Source: Ctena decussata (taxonomy: Eukaryota > Mollusca > Bivalvia > Lucinida > Lucinidae). Taken from it: a stretch of DNA of 64,000 bases. Location of the stretch: contig OZ022506.1 in the NCBI GenBank assembly GCA_963989385.1, positions 7,047,415 to 7,111,414 of the forward strand, read 5' to 3'. The notes beneath the pieces are model-generated. The model saw only the letters and a program-made list of their open reading frames with translations, searched no databases and had not been told where the DNA came from. This document shows positions 49,641-58,579 of this stretch, one piece after another. Every line of letters begins with the position of its first letter. Position 1 is the first letter of the stretch. Made by a program: the position numbers and the translations under genes.

Positions 49641-50189
49641 AGTTGGTATATTAATGGTTATAAATATATTAGTGGCTTTCTGAACATCTTCTGTGAAACC
49701 AACGAAAACTTGTTCCAAAGACCCGCAAAATCCCAGTTTTTCCACATTTTGAAATTTGCTAAATAATGTCCCCTTTGAGCCCTCATTGTGGCCTAGGTGT
49801 GAGACATACTTGATTAATATTTGTTTCTGTATACAGAGTTAAGTTGGTATCATATTTTGTTATATCTGTACCTGAGATCTACGAATTAACTATGGATGGA
49901 CAGACCAGATTAATATGCTATTTTTTCATTATTCTCCTCCTAAATTTTGGACTCTGTTTCTTTACTCAAACTATCTTGGTTACCATGGCAACAGGATGAC
50001 GAACAGAAATTTTACTACTGTTTTTTTCGTTTAGGGGTCGTTTCTGATTTATACAACAAGAATTAAAAAAACTGAGACGTAGCGTGCCGGTTTCTGATTT
50101 TTACAAAGAATTGATATTAAAGCTTAAGCATTATCCTTAATAAAAGTAATAACAAATAGTATGATGCGGTCTTTATTGTCATTCAGTAA

Positions 50190-51700
50190 TTCTTTTAACC
50201 ATGTAATTGGTCGCATGGTATTTGCTACGATGCAAAACCTATTTTGAGGATTCAGTGAATTACTGTGCTGTAACTTCACAATGTTTCTTTGTCTTTCTTT
50301 CTGTTGGCATTATATGCTATTTGTTTCGCATTGTGTCAATTCAATTAGTATGGTTTTTGAAATCCCGCGTTTTCCATGCATTTAATTGTAACTCCGGAAT
50401 AGCGCTGATTTTTCATCCCAGATATATACTGAGAGAAATTAATTTAGCAATTTTTCCAAAGGGTTGTGAAACTTTCTGTAGGGATAGTATTCCCAGGTTG
50501 TTGATTGCATATCGTTAGTTTAAATTAGGAGACTTCGATTACATCAAACTTGGACGAAACAGGTGACTTAACGCACGTTTGACGTCACTTTAAATGAATC
50601 CACTCTTTGTGCGGCCTGACAAAAAATCAAACGAGGAAAATTGTCAAAATGCTTTTGAAAGGTTTTAACTGGGTCCTTGAACAAGAAAACCGTAATGGGT
50701 TTTCAAATAAACGCATAAGATGCCGGCAATGGGGCACGTTAGTTTGGCGTTAACTTGTCGAAAAATTCAAAAGCCATTTTAGACATTATCAATTGACGTT
50801 TCGACTCGAATCTTTTTGCGCTTTATTACTGTCAACTTGCGGAACATTATCATGCAAAAAGATTACCCAGGTAATTCACCTGTTTCAATGCAACAACCAG
50901 AACCTGTCAAGATTTGAATGGAGGCGTCAAGTTTACGTTATGACAGAAATTGACAAAATCTGTGGATATGCAATGGCCCTTATGTGCACTTAGAGAAGAG
51001 AAACTTTAAGTTCAATATTGCTGATGTCAACAGGATCTTTGATGGTTTTAAAAACTGACGTCAGAATGACGTAAGTGTCGAACCTGGTGTGGTTAAATCT
51101 GCGGGAATGGCGCCAATTCACAGCAACAAATTGCTTGAAAGTGTTCTGGTCATTTAGGGGCCATGCCATTGTAGTTTGGTTCAAGATTTTTGAACAATTC
51201 GTTAACAGTGACTTTTGCTCAGCCTCAATTGCTTTATGAATGCCAATTTTGACGGCGTCATAAGCACATTTACGTTTATCATGGTAACAATCTTTTAGCA
51301 TAAAACACTGTGTCCTTGTTCACAAATGTCTACCCCGCCGCGAATTGGCTCTGGTGTAAGATTTGAAGATGAAGATGCGCCTGAAAAAAGAAAAGTTGCA
51401 TAAAAGAATTATGGCATGTTTTGGGTTAAACCCTTGGGTACAAATGCGACGCGATTCTGCTCTATAAATAAACTTTCGACCTTAAGTTTTGGGTTTCTGG
51501 TACCCAAAATGATACCTTACACAGCGGAAACAATCCAATTTTCCACTTTTTAAATAAGTCTGAATTATACGCTGATTTGTCAAAAGTTGCAAAATTTATT
51601 TCCCTCAGTATATTTGATTCTAAGCTCAAACAGCATTTACCTTTAAACCTCATCGAATTTACAGATGTTCTCAGGATCCAAGGACCATAAAGCAGACCCC
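50190..51700. other. possible foldback element with two unrecognised ORFs
   Basis: atatactgagagaaattaat (about 50425) is mirrored by aaatttatttccctcagtat near 51590-51610, suggesting partial inverted arms. Two frames over 100 codons lie inside: 50207-50518 (+), hydrophobic and Phe-rich, and 50990-51301 (-), starting MLKDCYHDKRKCAYDAVKIG. I do not recognise either, and neither has convincing start context. They may be remains of a transposon gene. Confidence 0.3.
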
Positions 51701-51734
51701 TTTAAGCCGTAACCCTATCTTAGAAACACACACT

Positions 51735-51739
<5 letters not shown>

Positions 51740-51782
<43 letters not shown>
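51740..51782. repeat. (GA)n microsatellite
   Basis: Forty-two bp of uninterrupted GA dinucleotides following a short (CA)n stretch. Confidence 0.95.
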
Positions 51783-51785
<3 letters not shown>

Positions 51786-52068
51786 ATGAGGATAAAAACA
51801 ACAGAGACGTGGATGTAATATGTCTTATTATTGTGTTCATTTTGCAACCCACATAATTCCATTCTTTATCTCCCCTGTTATAAACGGTTTAGGCGAAACT
51901 TGTTTGCTTTGACATTGGTGCCTGCTTTCAATTTTTCGTCGTAAAACTTCGTCCTAATTTACAGGGACATGTGTTTCAGGTGCAGACCTGTCCACCTGCA
52001 CACTTCCTACCTCTTCATTGATTTCTTCGAACGTAAACATGTGGTCTCAGACAACTTCACAACCGCCG

Positions 52069-52345
52069 GGCCGCGTAGCGCAATCGGTAGGGCACCTGAC
52101 TCATAAGTCAGAGGTCCTGGGTTCGAAACCCGGTCTGGCCACATACTTTCGTTTCTCCTTCCGCTGATTCAAGAAGGGCAGTTGTCAGTTACTGGAGAAA
52201 GTATGTGCACTTAGTACTGGTTAACCGTTTAGGAGGTCTAGGTCTAAGCCTGCCCAGGAATAGTGTGGTTAGGTTAACTGACCGTCCCGACATGACCATA
52301 GCTGTTTACCGTGGACGTCAAGCATTAAATCAATCAATCAATCAA
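52069..52345 (+). mobile_element. full-length tRNA-derived SINE
   Basis: The 73-nt head 52069-52141 is tRNA-like: box A tagcgcaatcggtagg, a ctgactcataagtcag anticodon-type arm with CAT in the loop, a perfect box B ggttcgaaacc, and ends (ggccgcg / tctggcc) that can form an acceptor stem. The anticodon loop is six bases and the D stem has a mismatch, so I read it as a SINE head, not a working tRNA-Met gene. The body runs through accgtcccgacatgaccata to an (AATC)n tail. RUDI-type molluscan SINEs are a possible match, from memory only. Confidence 0.7.
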
Positions 52346-53225
52346 CTTCACAACCTTGGTCTCTGGTTTCCGTCGAGGAAAAGTTTGTAATCAATATACT
52401 TATGAATAAGACACTTGCAAATACCATAACAATTCTAAAAGTTGGCGCACTTCAAATCAATTACCGTGATTGTGCTAAAATGGGACAGATTAATGTGACA
52501 ATGTAGCAATGCGTCCGCTAGATGCAGTTGGAATGACAAACAATGTAGGCCCTAATCACACTGCTCCTTCAGGCTCAGTCTGATCCGGGTCTGCATCGTT
52601 TATTCATACTTATCTGACTCAATATATTAAATATCTTACGGTAGTACCTCAAATTATCGAGACACAAACCTCAAGTTATGAACTTAATGAAGCGTTGTGT
52701 TGGCCTGTCTTTCTGTGCAAGACATTGATATTGATATGAAAAAAAATTCTTATATTTCAATTTATTGTTAGTATATTTACACACCAGTTTGCAACTGGCC
52801 CGTCCTGTGGCCACGAAAGTATAAAAATATCATGTGCCATTTTATGCAATTCTTAGGCCCGATTTCATGTCACAGTTAGTACTCAGATTAACTAGTCCAT
52901 GGTCTATTTTATCGTAAGGCGAAATGTAAAATTTTGGTGTTCCGAATGATAATCCGTGTACAAAGTTCGACGTGAAATCGGGCCTTAATCTCCGTTTTCT
53001 GTAGCATGCCATGACGACTACACTGGATCTTGAAATAGGTTCTCTGGTGGACTGTGCAAGGCAACTGAGTTTGATGATATGTTCCACACACTATCCTCGC
53101 TACCAAGTGCTTGAAGGGAATATCTGCAGTGATGGAAACTTAACAGGAGTATCGCTTGCTAAAGCGTTAATCCAACAGTAAGATATGTTCTTCTCTTTTA
53201 CACAAGATAAAGACAAAATAGGTGG
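52346..53225. other. intergenic, no supported gene
   Basis: Contains a decayed MITE piece near 52555-52600 (aggctcagtctgatccgggtc). The overlapping minus-strand frames at 52842-53106 have no recognised homology. Confidence 0.35.
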
Positions 53226-53301
53226 TATTGTTATTATTATTGTTGTTGTTGTTGTTGTTTCTTTGCTTTTCGTCCACGTTAAACAGCTAAGGCCATGTCG
53301 G
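53226..53301 (-). mobile_element. 3' end of a SINE split by the copia insertion
   Basis: The last part of a minus-strand SINE (cgtccacgttaaacagctaa and gccatgtcgg) with a (TTG)n/(TTA)n tail at 53226-53260. The rest of this SINE continues at 58310 beyond the copia element. The shared GTCGG at the two break points is the target duplication. Confidence 0.75.
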
Positions 53302-53516
53302 TGTTAAACGCTAACACTAATTAAATGTCATACACTTTATTCACTGTACTGCATATTGTTTCAACAGGTAATCACTTAACTGACGTTGCCATGGTTCAGT
53401 TGTGACGTCATGACGTCACATGACGTCACTAAGTATTGTTTCCTAAAGAAGAGCATTGTAATCAAGTAGAAGAGTTACCTAACATAAGAAGAATAGTAAT
53501 ATACATGAAATTAACA
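53302..53516 (-). repeat. copia 3' LTR (left)
   Basis: Starts TGTTAAACGC and ends AAATTAACA as read on +, a TG...CA-type LTR. It differs from the right LTR at two positions that I can see (53352 and 53388). It holds three perfect TGACGTCA sites at 53403-53410, 53411-53418 and 53421-53428. On the element strand an AATAAA lies about 30 nt before the LTR end. Confidence 0.93.
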
Positions 53517-53665
53517 TTAATTATACTTTTCCTTTTGAGTTCCTGGTAGTCAGTTGTATAATGATTTAAAGAAAATAAATAAAAGAAGTTACTATGGAAC
53601 AAACTTGAAAAATAAACAAGTAGATTTCAATAAACCCTGATGCTGATAAATTATTATTTAAAGTT

Positions 53666-54280
53666 TTAAAAAAAGTCCTCTGGCATCCTTCCATCTTTTA
53701 ATACACTTAGTAGGCTGTACCCAGAAGTTCCATGTTTTGTCATACAGTCAGCCAAATGAAGTTTACCAGGACACCATTTTATTTCATTCACTTCGTTTTT
53801 CGCCAGAGATTGACTAATAGCAGCGATGTCTACTCTGAGCCTCTTGTCATCAACTAGTTTTGTTGAGTATACAGCTTCTATAACACTCTTATTGTCGACA
53901 TAAGCAATAACTGGTCCAGGAATAGTTTTAGTTGATATACCAAAAATATCTTCCAGCATCTTTCTGTAGTAAAAACCACTCTCTAGTCCTTCTTGTAAGC
54001 TAAGGGCCTCAGCGGCAATTGTGGATCGTACTACCCGCTTAATCTTACCGGCATGCCAAGACATTGGGGAACATTTTCCATGGCAATCCATCAACCAGAC
54101 AATATATGCTGCTGTACTTCCAGTTCCATTGTTAAGATTACATAAAGATGCATCTGTGAAGACCACAATCTTCAAGTCACTAACTTTGTTGCTTAAGTTT
54201 GGGAATGTAATCACAGACCTAATGTCTTTTATTCGATTGACTACTTTAATAGCCCGAGAAAGATCACCTGTTGTTCCCTC
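53666..54280 (-). pseudogene. copia ribonuclease H domain
   Basis: Minus-strand frame entered after the A-run frame break, continuing to a stop at 53666. The RNase H motifs are in order: VVFTDASLCN (first Asp), STIAAEALSLQEGLE (Glu), GPVIAYVDNKSVIEAV (second Asp) and LADCMTKHG near the end. The domain itself has no internal stop. It is the last domain before the polypurine tract and 3' LTR, as in all copia elements. Confidence 0.85.
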
Positions 54281-54281
54281 C

Positions 54282-54890
54282 TTAAGTTTTGGTCATTAGG
54301 TCTATGAGTTCAAAAGGTATGTCAGGTCTGGTTCCCTGTACAATCCAATTGATTTGACCAACAAGCTGCCGATATTTCGTCTGCTCCTCTGAAGTTAATG
54401 TACTTTGCTTGTCCTGTGCTATTTGAGGGTCAATTGTTATATTCTGTATATTTGTCACATAGTTTGACTGATCTAATGCTATAGCGCCTTCTTCCTGAGC
54501 AACTTTAAATCCTATATAGTTAAAGTTCCCTTCTTCAACTTTACCTGCCACAAACGGTTTTCGTAGATTGACCATTAAATGTTCAAGATATTTGTCACCA
54601 GCATGGAGAAAGTCATCTACATGGCAGCATATGATGCCACTCAGTTTACCTTCTTTGTGCAGAAAGAACATTGCTGGATCTAGCTCACTCATTTTGCATC
54701 CCAACCTCAATAATTCATCTTTCACGCTCATGTAGAACTGCCTAGCTCCATCTTTCAGCCCATAAAGCCCATGTTTTAACTTCCAGACTATCCATTTCAC
54801 TGTATTGCTCTCCTTTGGGGGTTTGATGTATATATCCCGTCTTAATTCTCTGCCCTGCAAAAACGCAGATTTAATGTCAGTTGTTTTAGC
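54282..54890 (-). pseudogene. copia reverse transcriptase (broken at both ends)
   Basis: Minus-strand frame from the RT motif TTDIKSAFLQG near 54880, through WIVWKLKHGLYGLKDGARQF, to the catalytic CCHVDDFL motif near 54620. His stands where most copia RTs have Tyr (YVDD). It continues to QLVGQINWIVQGTRPDIPFE before a frame break at an A run near 54287. Both catalytic Asp residues of the V-D-D motif are present. The upstream join to the integrase ORF and the downstream join to RNase H are both out of frame. Confidence 0.82.
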
Positions 54891-56327
54891 TGTCCAGTTC
54901 AGCCAAAAATATTCTCATCAATCCTTTTCCTACTGTGGGACTGTCCCTGGGCATAGTAAATTCTTCCTCAAAACCTCGTACCACGAGCCTTGCCTTTGTC
55001 TGTCCTTCTTTATTTGTAATAACCCACCTTGTTGACAATGTTTGTTGCCCACAGTCTTTCACTTCTTCATAGGTGTAAAATTGATTCAGTTTCTGTAACT
55101 CCACTAATTTAGCTGCAGTGGTTTCATCACTAGCACTGTTTTGTTTCATGACTAGGTTAACAGTCTCGTCATCATTTATCAGCTCCCATTGTACTTGTTC
55201 AAGATTTACACTTTTCTTTTCTTTGGTAGTGTCCTGTTGTATATTATACCAGTGTTTATTCTTACCTGTGGCTTTTCCAGCTCTTCCAAGTACCTTTGCT
55301 TTAATCCAGTCACCAGTATTTTGCATCTTATACTGGATGCTATCATTTGGTTTCAGAGTTATTCTGTTCTGTTTGATATTCTGTCTATCCATCCTTTCAG
55401 GCTCTGAAGTTGGTATATCCTCCGATATTGTGTTGGGTTCTTCTAGATCTTCATTGCCCTTATTTTCATCAGTTTTGTCCGCCATACTGTGCTCAACTTC
55501 CTTCTCTTCCTCCTCTGTCAAATTGCTGTTAACTTTCTGAAGTCTGTTTGGAGAAACACGAACAATCACTCCACCATGTCTAACGAAAACTACTTTCCCA
55601 TCTTGGAACACTACCTTTCCTGGACCAAGCCAACGTTCTTTTCCTTCCCTTTTGTAGAAGACCCTATCACCATGTTCAAAGACTTGTTCAGATGCCCTGA
55701 CTTTATTCCGGAGAGCTCGCCTTATTCGTTCATCAGCTTCTGTTTGAATGAATGCTTTGCGGGCAACATGCAGGGCATTTAAATGATGTGCAAAAACCTC
55801 ACTGCTTGTTGATCCCTGTAATGCTGGTAAGGTATCATTCATAATGTTCGGCATGTTAGGATTTTGTCCAAAAACAAGTTGGTGGCGGCTGTACCCATTC
55901 CACATTTGTAGCGAATTTCTTGCCATGTTTGCCCAGGAAACTAGGGCTTGAGAGTTTATCTTCCTGTAATCAGCCTCAAGTTTGAGTAACATCATATCTG
56001 TAACCGCATAAACCCTCTCACATAAACCATTTTGAAATGGGCTTTCTCCTGAGGTTGTACATAGCTGAACATTCAGAATAGATGTGATTTCTCTTACCTC
56101 ATCTGCATTAAACTCACCCCGTTATCTGTCATTAAGGCTTTCATGACTCCAAACTTGCCGATCCACTCTGTCATTAATGCATCTATTATGTTACATGGCT
56201 TCTTTCTGTTAACAAAAACAGACAAAGTATACCTTGACCACATGTCGATGATGTGTAGTATCCAACGACCATTCCATTGTTTGAGGTCCATTGCCACCTT
56301 TTCATTGAATCTGGTGGCCGTTGGCAT
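54886..56327 (-). pseudogene. copia integrase core to start of reverse transcriptase (broken)
   Basis: Continues the previous ORF in frame after the nonsense codon (FNEKVAMDLKQWNGRW and then MTDNG), giving the first two catalytic Asp residues of the integrase D-D-E triad. Near 56120 a one-base change shifts the frame just where the D-N-G-G-E-F motif should run on. The rest of the integrase and linker follows in a second frame from 55995 to 54886 (NALHVARKAFIQTEADERIR, ending near GKGLMRIFLAE). A further frame break, probably with lost bases, occurs near 54898, just before the first RT motif. An active protein could not be made from this copy. Confidence 0.8.
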
Positions 56328-56339
56328 ACCTACTACTGG

Positions 56340-57962
56340 TCATGATGGAGTTTTGGCATATATCTTGCAAAGTTCACATTTTTCGCCTATCTCTGCTAGA
56401 GTTTCTTCATATTCTTCCTTCCAGACTCCAGCATCCTTCAGGAGAGCAATCAGTCTATTCATTGGAGGATGGGCAAATTGTCTATGTAATTTCAGCAGTG
56501 TCTTGTATCTATCCTTTCTGTTCAAAACATCAAGCTTGACAGCAGAAATATTCTCTACAGGGACTTCTTCTGATTTGTCTATAGGGATACAGTAATGGCC
56601 TGATGAAGTCAGATTTAAAGATAACTCTTTCCCCATTATCACAGCTGTGTCATTTTCCAAATCCAGTTTTATAGCAGCCTTCTTCATTGCTATTCGTGAA
56701 AGAAACAGAGGAATATCAGATTCGACTACGTCTGTCTTTATTATCACCTCTTTTCCAGCAATAACTGCGGGTAAGCTATATTCCCCCTTTGACTTCAGAC
56801 ATGTTCCTCCTCCAAACTTAAAGACTTTCTGACCCTCAAATTGTTTAACCTTTACTTTATCATCCTTGTCTAAAGATTGAATATAACTGTTTACCCAGCT
56901 GTCACCACAGACTGTACTGCTGCACGCACTGTCTAGAACTGCGCAGTTGCGTGCATCAATGCCCAAACGGCGTACCTCTTCAGTATTGTACCCTGTAAAT
57001 AAAACCGCATGTTCCTCATTTGCAATATTGACTTTTGCCATGTTTTCCCAGCTGTCTGGGCATGCTGGTAGTAAATGGCGGTACGATCCACATGATTTAC
57101 AAGTTAAAGTACAACCATCTGGCCCCACAGGATTTATGTTCTTTCTCTCTCTGTTACTAGGTTGACCGACTCTTGACCCAGATTCTGTATGCTGATAACC
57201 TCCGCCTTTTGCTGTTGGTCTTCTTGACTCTGGACGCTGAAATTCTCCTACTGCTGCTCCCTGTCCTGACTTTCCACGCTTCCATGTTGCCCCTTTCTCC
57301 CGGCCATAGCTTTGACTATTAACTCTAGTTCTAGAGTATCCTGCAGCAAGCAATGCCTCTTCATTGGCTGCTAGGAAAGCTGGTTCTATCTTGATACTTG
57401 ATCCACTGGTGCTAGATTCATTGTCACTCCCTTTGCATTTCGTCAGAGAGCTCTTTGCCTCCTCATATAAAGTTGTCTTCTTGTTATAGTTCATTCCAGT
57501 CAACACAAGCAATTTTTCCTCTTTTGTAATATTTGCTGTTCTAAGTAATTTAAAGGCCAAAATTTCAGGTGGTAAGGTCATTTTTTTCTTTTCTATTTTC
57601 TTGTACTTAGCATCAAACACTGCTATGTATTCTGTAACAGACTGCCCCCCAGTTCTATAACAATCGTCAAAATCTTCAAATTTTTCTAAGCTGTCGGTGA
57701 GGTCATCTTTAGCTAAATGTTCATCCAAAAAATTTACCAAAACAGTTAACCCATCTTCACTTTTTAAATCATCTATTGCATTTTTTTCAAAAACCTTTTC
57801 TCTTATTTGAGATTCATCATCTTCTGGAAGTGACAAAGCAATTGCAATACCTTGTTTGTCCTTACTTAGATCTGTAATTTCTGTCCATGCTAATAACTCT
57901 TTTCTGAACCTTTCATATGTCTTCGCCTTGTTGAAGGTTGGTGGGTTTATTCTGGTTGTCAT
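56340..57962 (-). pseudogene. copia gag, protease and start of integrase
   Basis: Minus-strand ORF of 540 codons beginning MTTRINPPTFNKAKTYERF. It has a gag-type helical region over roughly residues 1-190 and a basic, Gly/Arg-rich linker. A CCHC zinc knuckle (CKSCGSYRHLLPAC, about residue 286) follows. The aspartic protease site, about residue 345, reads LDSACSSTVCG where many copia proteases have DSGA. Last come the integrase N-terminal zinc motif (LHRQFAHP and CELC, about residues 495-530). It ends in a TGA at 56342-56340. Homology continues in the same frame immediately afterwards, so this is a nonsense mutation and not a natural end. Start chosen: first ATG after the primer site, with no upstream competitor. 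Confidence 0.85.
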
Positions 57963-58089
57963 GTTGACTCCTTCTCAAAAATCAATATTCACTAGCAAAT
58001 TTCAGTTCTAACACCAGTTTATTCAAATCTCCACTGTCACAGAGTCCTGTACTACCTCTGAGGAATGTCCCGCACGCTCTGCTACCACT

Positions 58090-58304
58090 TGTTAAACGCT
58101 AACACTAATTAAATGTCATACACTTTATTCACTGTACTGTATATTGTTTCAACAGGTAATCACTTAACTGACGTTACCATGGTTCAGTTGTGACGTCATG
58201 ACGTCACATGACGTCACTAAGTATTGTTTCCTAAAGAAGAGCATTGTAATCAAGTAGAAGAGTTACCTAACATAAGAAGAATAGTAATATACATGAAATT
58301 AACA
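58090..58304 (-). repeat. copia 5' LTR (right)
   Basis: The second 215-bp LTR, which should hold the promoter for the minus-strand element. Its three TGACGTCA sites are at 58191-58198, 58199-58206 and 58209-58216. It is followed (minus direction) by the primer-binding site at 58087-58077. Confidence 0.93.
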
Positions 58305-58309
58305 GTCGG

Positions 58310-58530
58310 GACGGTCAGTTAACCTAATCGCACTATTCATAGGCAGACTTAGACGTCATAAGCGATTAACTATATAGTACTAAGTGCACTTTCTTTCGCC
58401 AGTAAGTGATAACTGCCCTTCCTGAATCAGCAGGAGAAACGAAATTACGTGGCCGGACCGGGTGTCGAACCCAATGCCTCTTGCTCTAGAGTCAGACGCT
58501 GAACCGACTGCACTACGCGTCCCGGCTGCC
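58310..58530 (-). mobile_element. 5' part of a SINE split by the copia insertion
   Basis: Minus-strand SINE with tRNA-like head at about 58450-58528 (box B ggttcgacaccc, box A-like tagtgcagtcgg as read on the minus strand). The body runs to ggtcagttaacctaatc next to the GTCGG duplication. It resumes at 53301. It is a diverged relative of the SINE at 52069-52345. Confidence 0.75.
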
Positions 58531-58579
58531 TCGTAGTCACAACTAGGTTTGATTTGCACATGATAGACAATTTCGCCCG

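Larger units (their letters stand above)
53302..58304 (-). mobile_element. Ty1/copia LTR retrotransposon, complete ends, broken coding region
   Basis: A 5.0-kb element read on the minus strand. It is bounded by 215-bp LTRs, flanked by GTCGG target duplications (53297-53301, 58305-58309), and inserted in a SINE. A primer site complementary to an initiator tRNA-Met 3' end (TGGTAGCAGAG, 58087-58077) follows the 5' LTR after two bases, and a purine-rich caaaaggaaaag precedes the 3' LTR. Domain order is gag, protease, integrase, RT, RNase H, the copia order. The reading frame is broken at about 56341 (in-frame TGA), 56120, 54898 and 54287. The DSACSSTVCG-type protease site resembles GalEA-like copia elements of marine invertebrates, an inference. 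Confidence 0.9.

Noticed and set aside
52069..52141. A functional tRNA-Met gene
   Set aside because: The anticodon loop has six bases, the D stem is mismatched, and the segment continues directly into a SINE body with other copies in the window.
55118..55540. + strand frames within the copia element
   Set aside because: Antisense shadows of the integrase/linker coding sequence.
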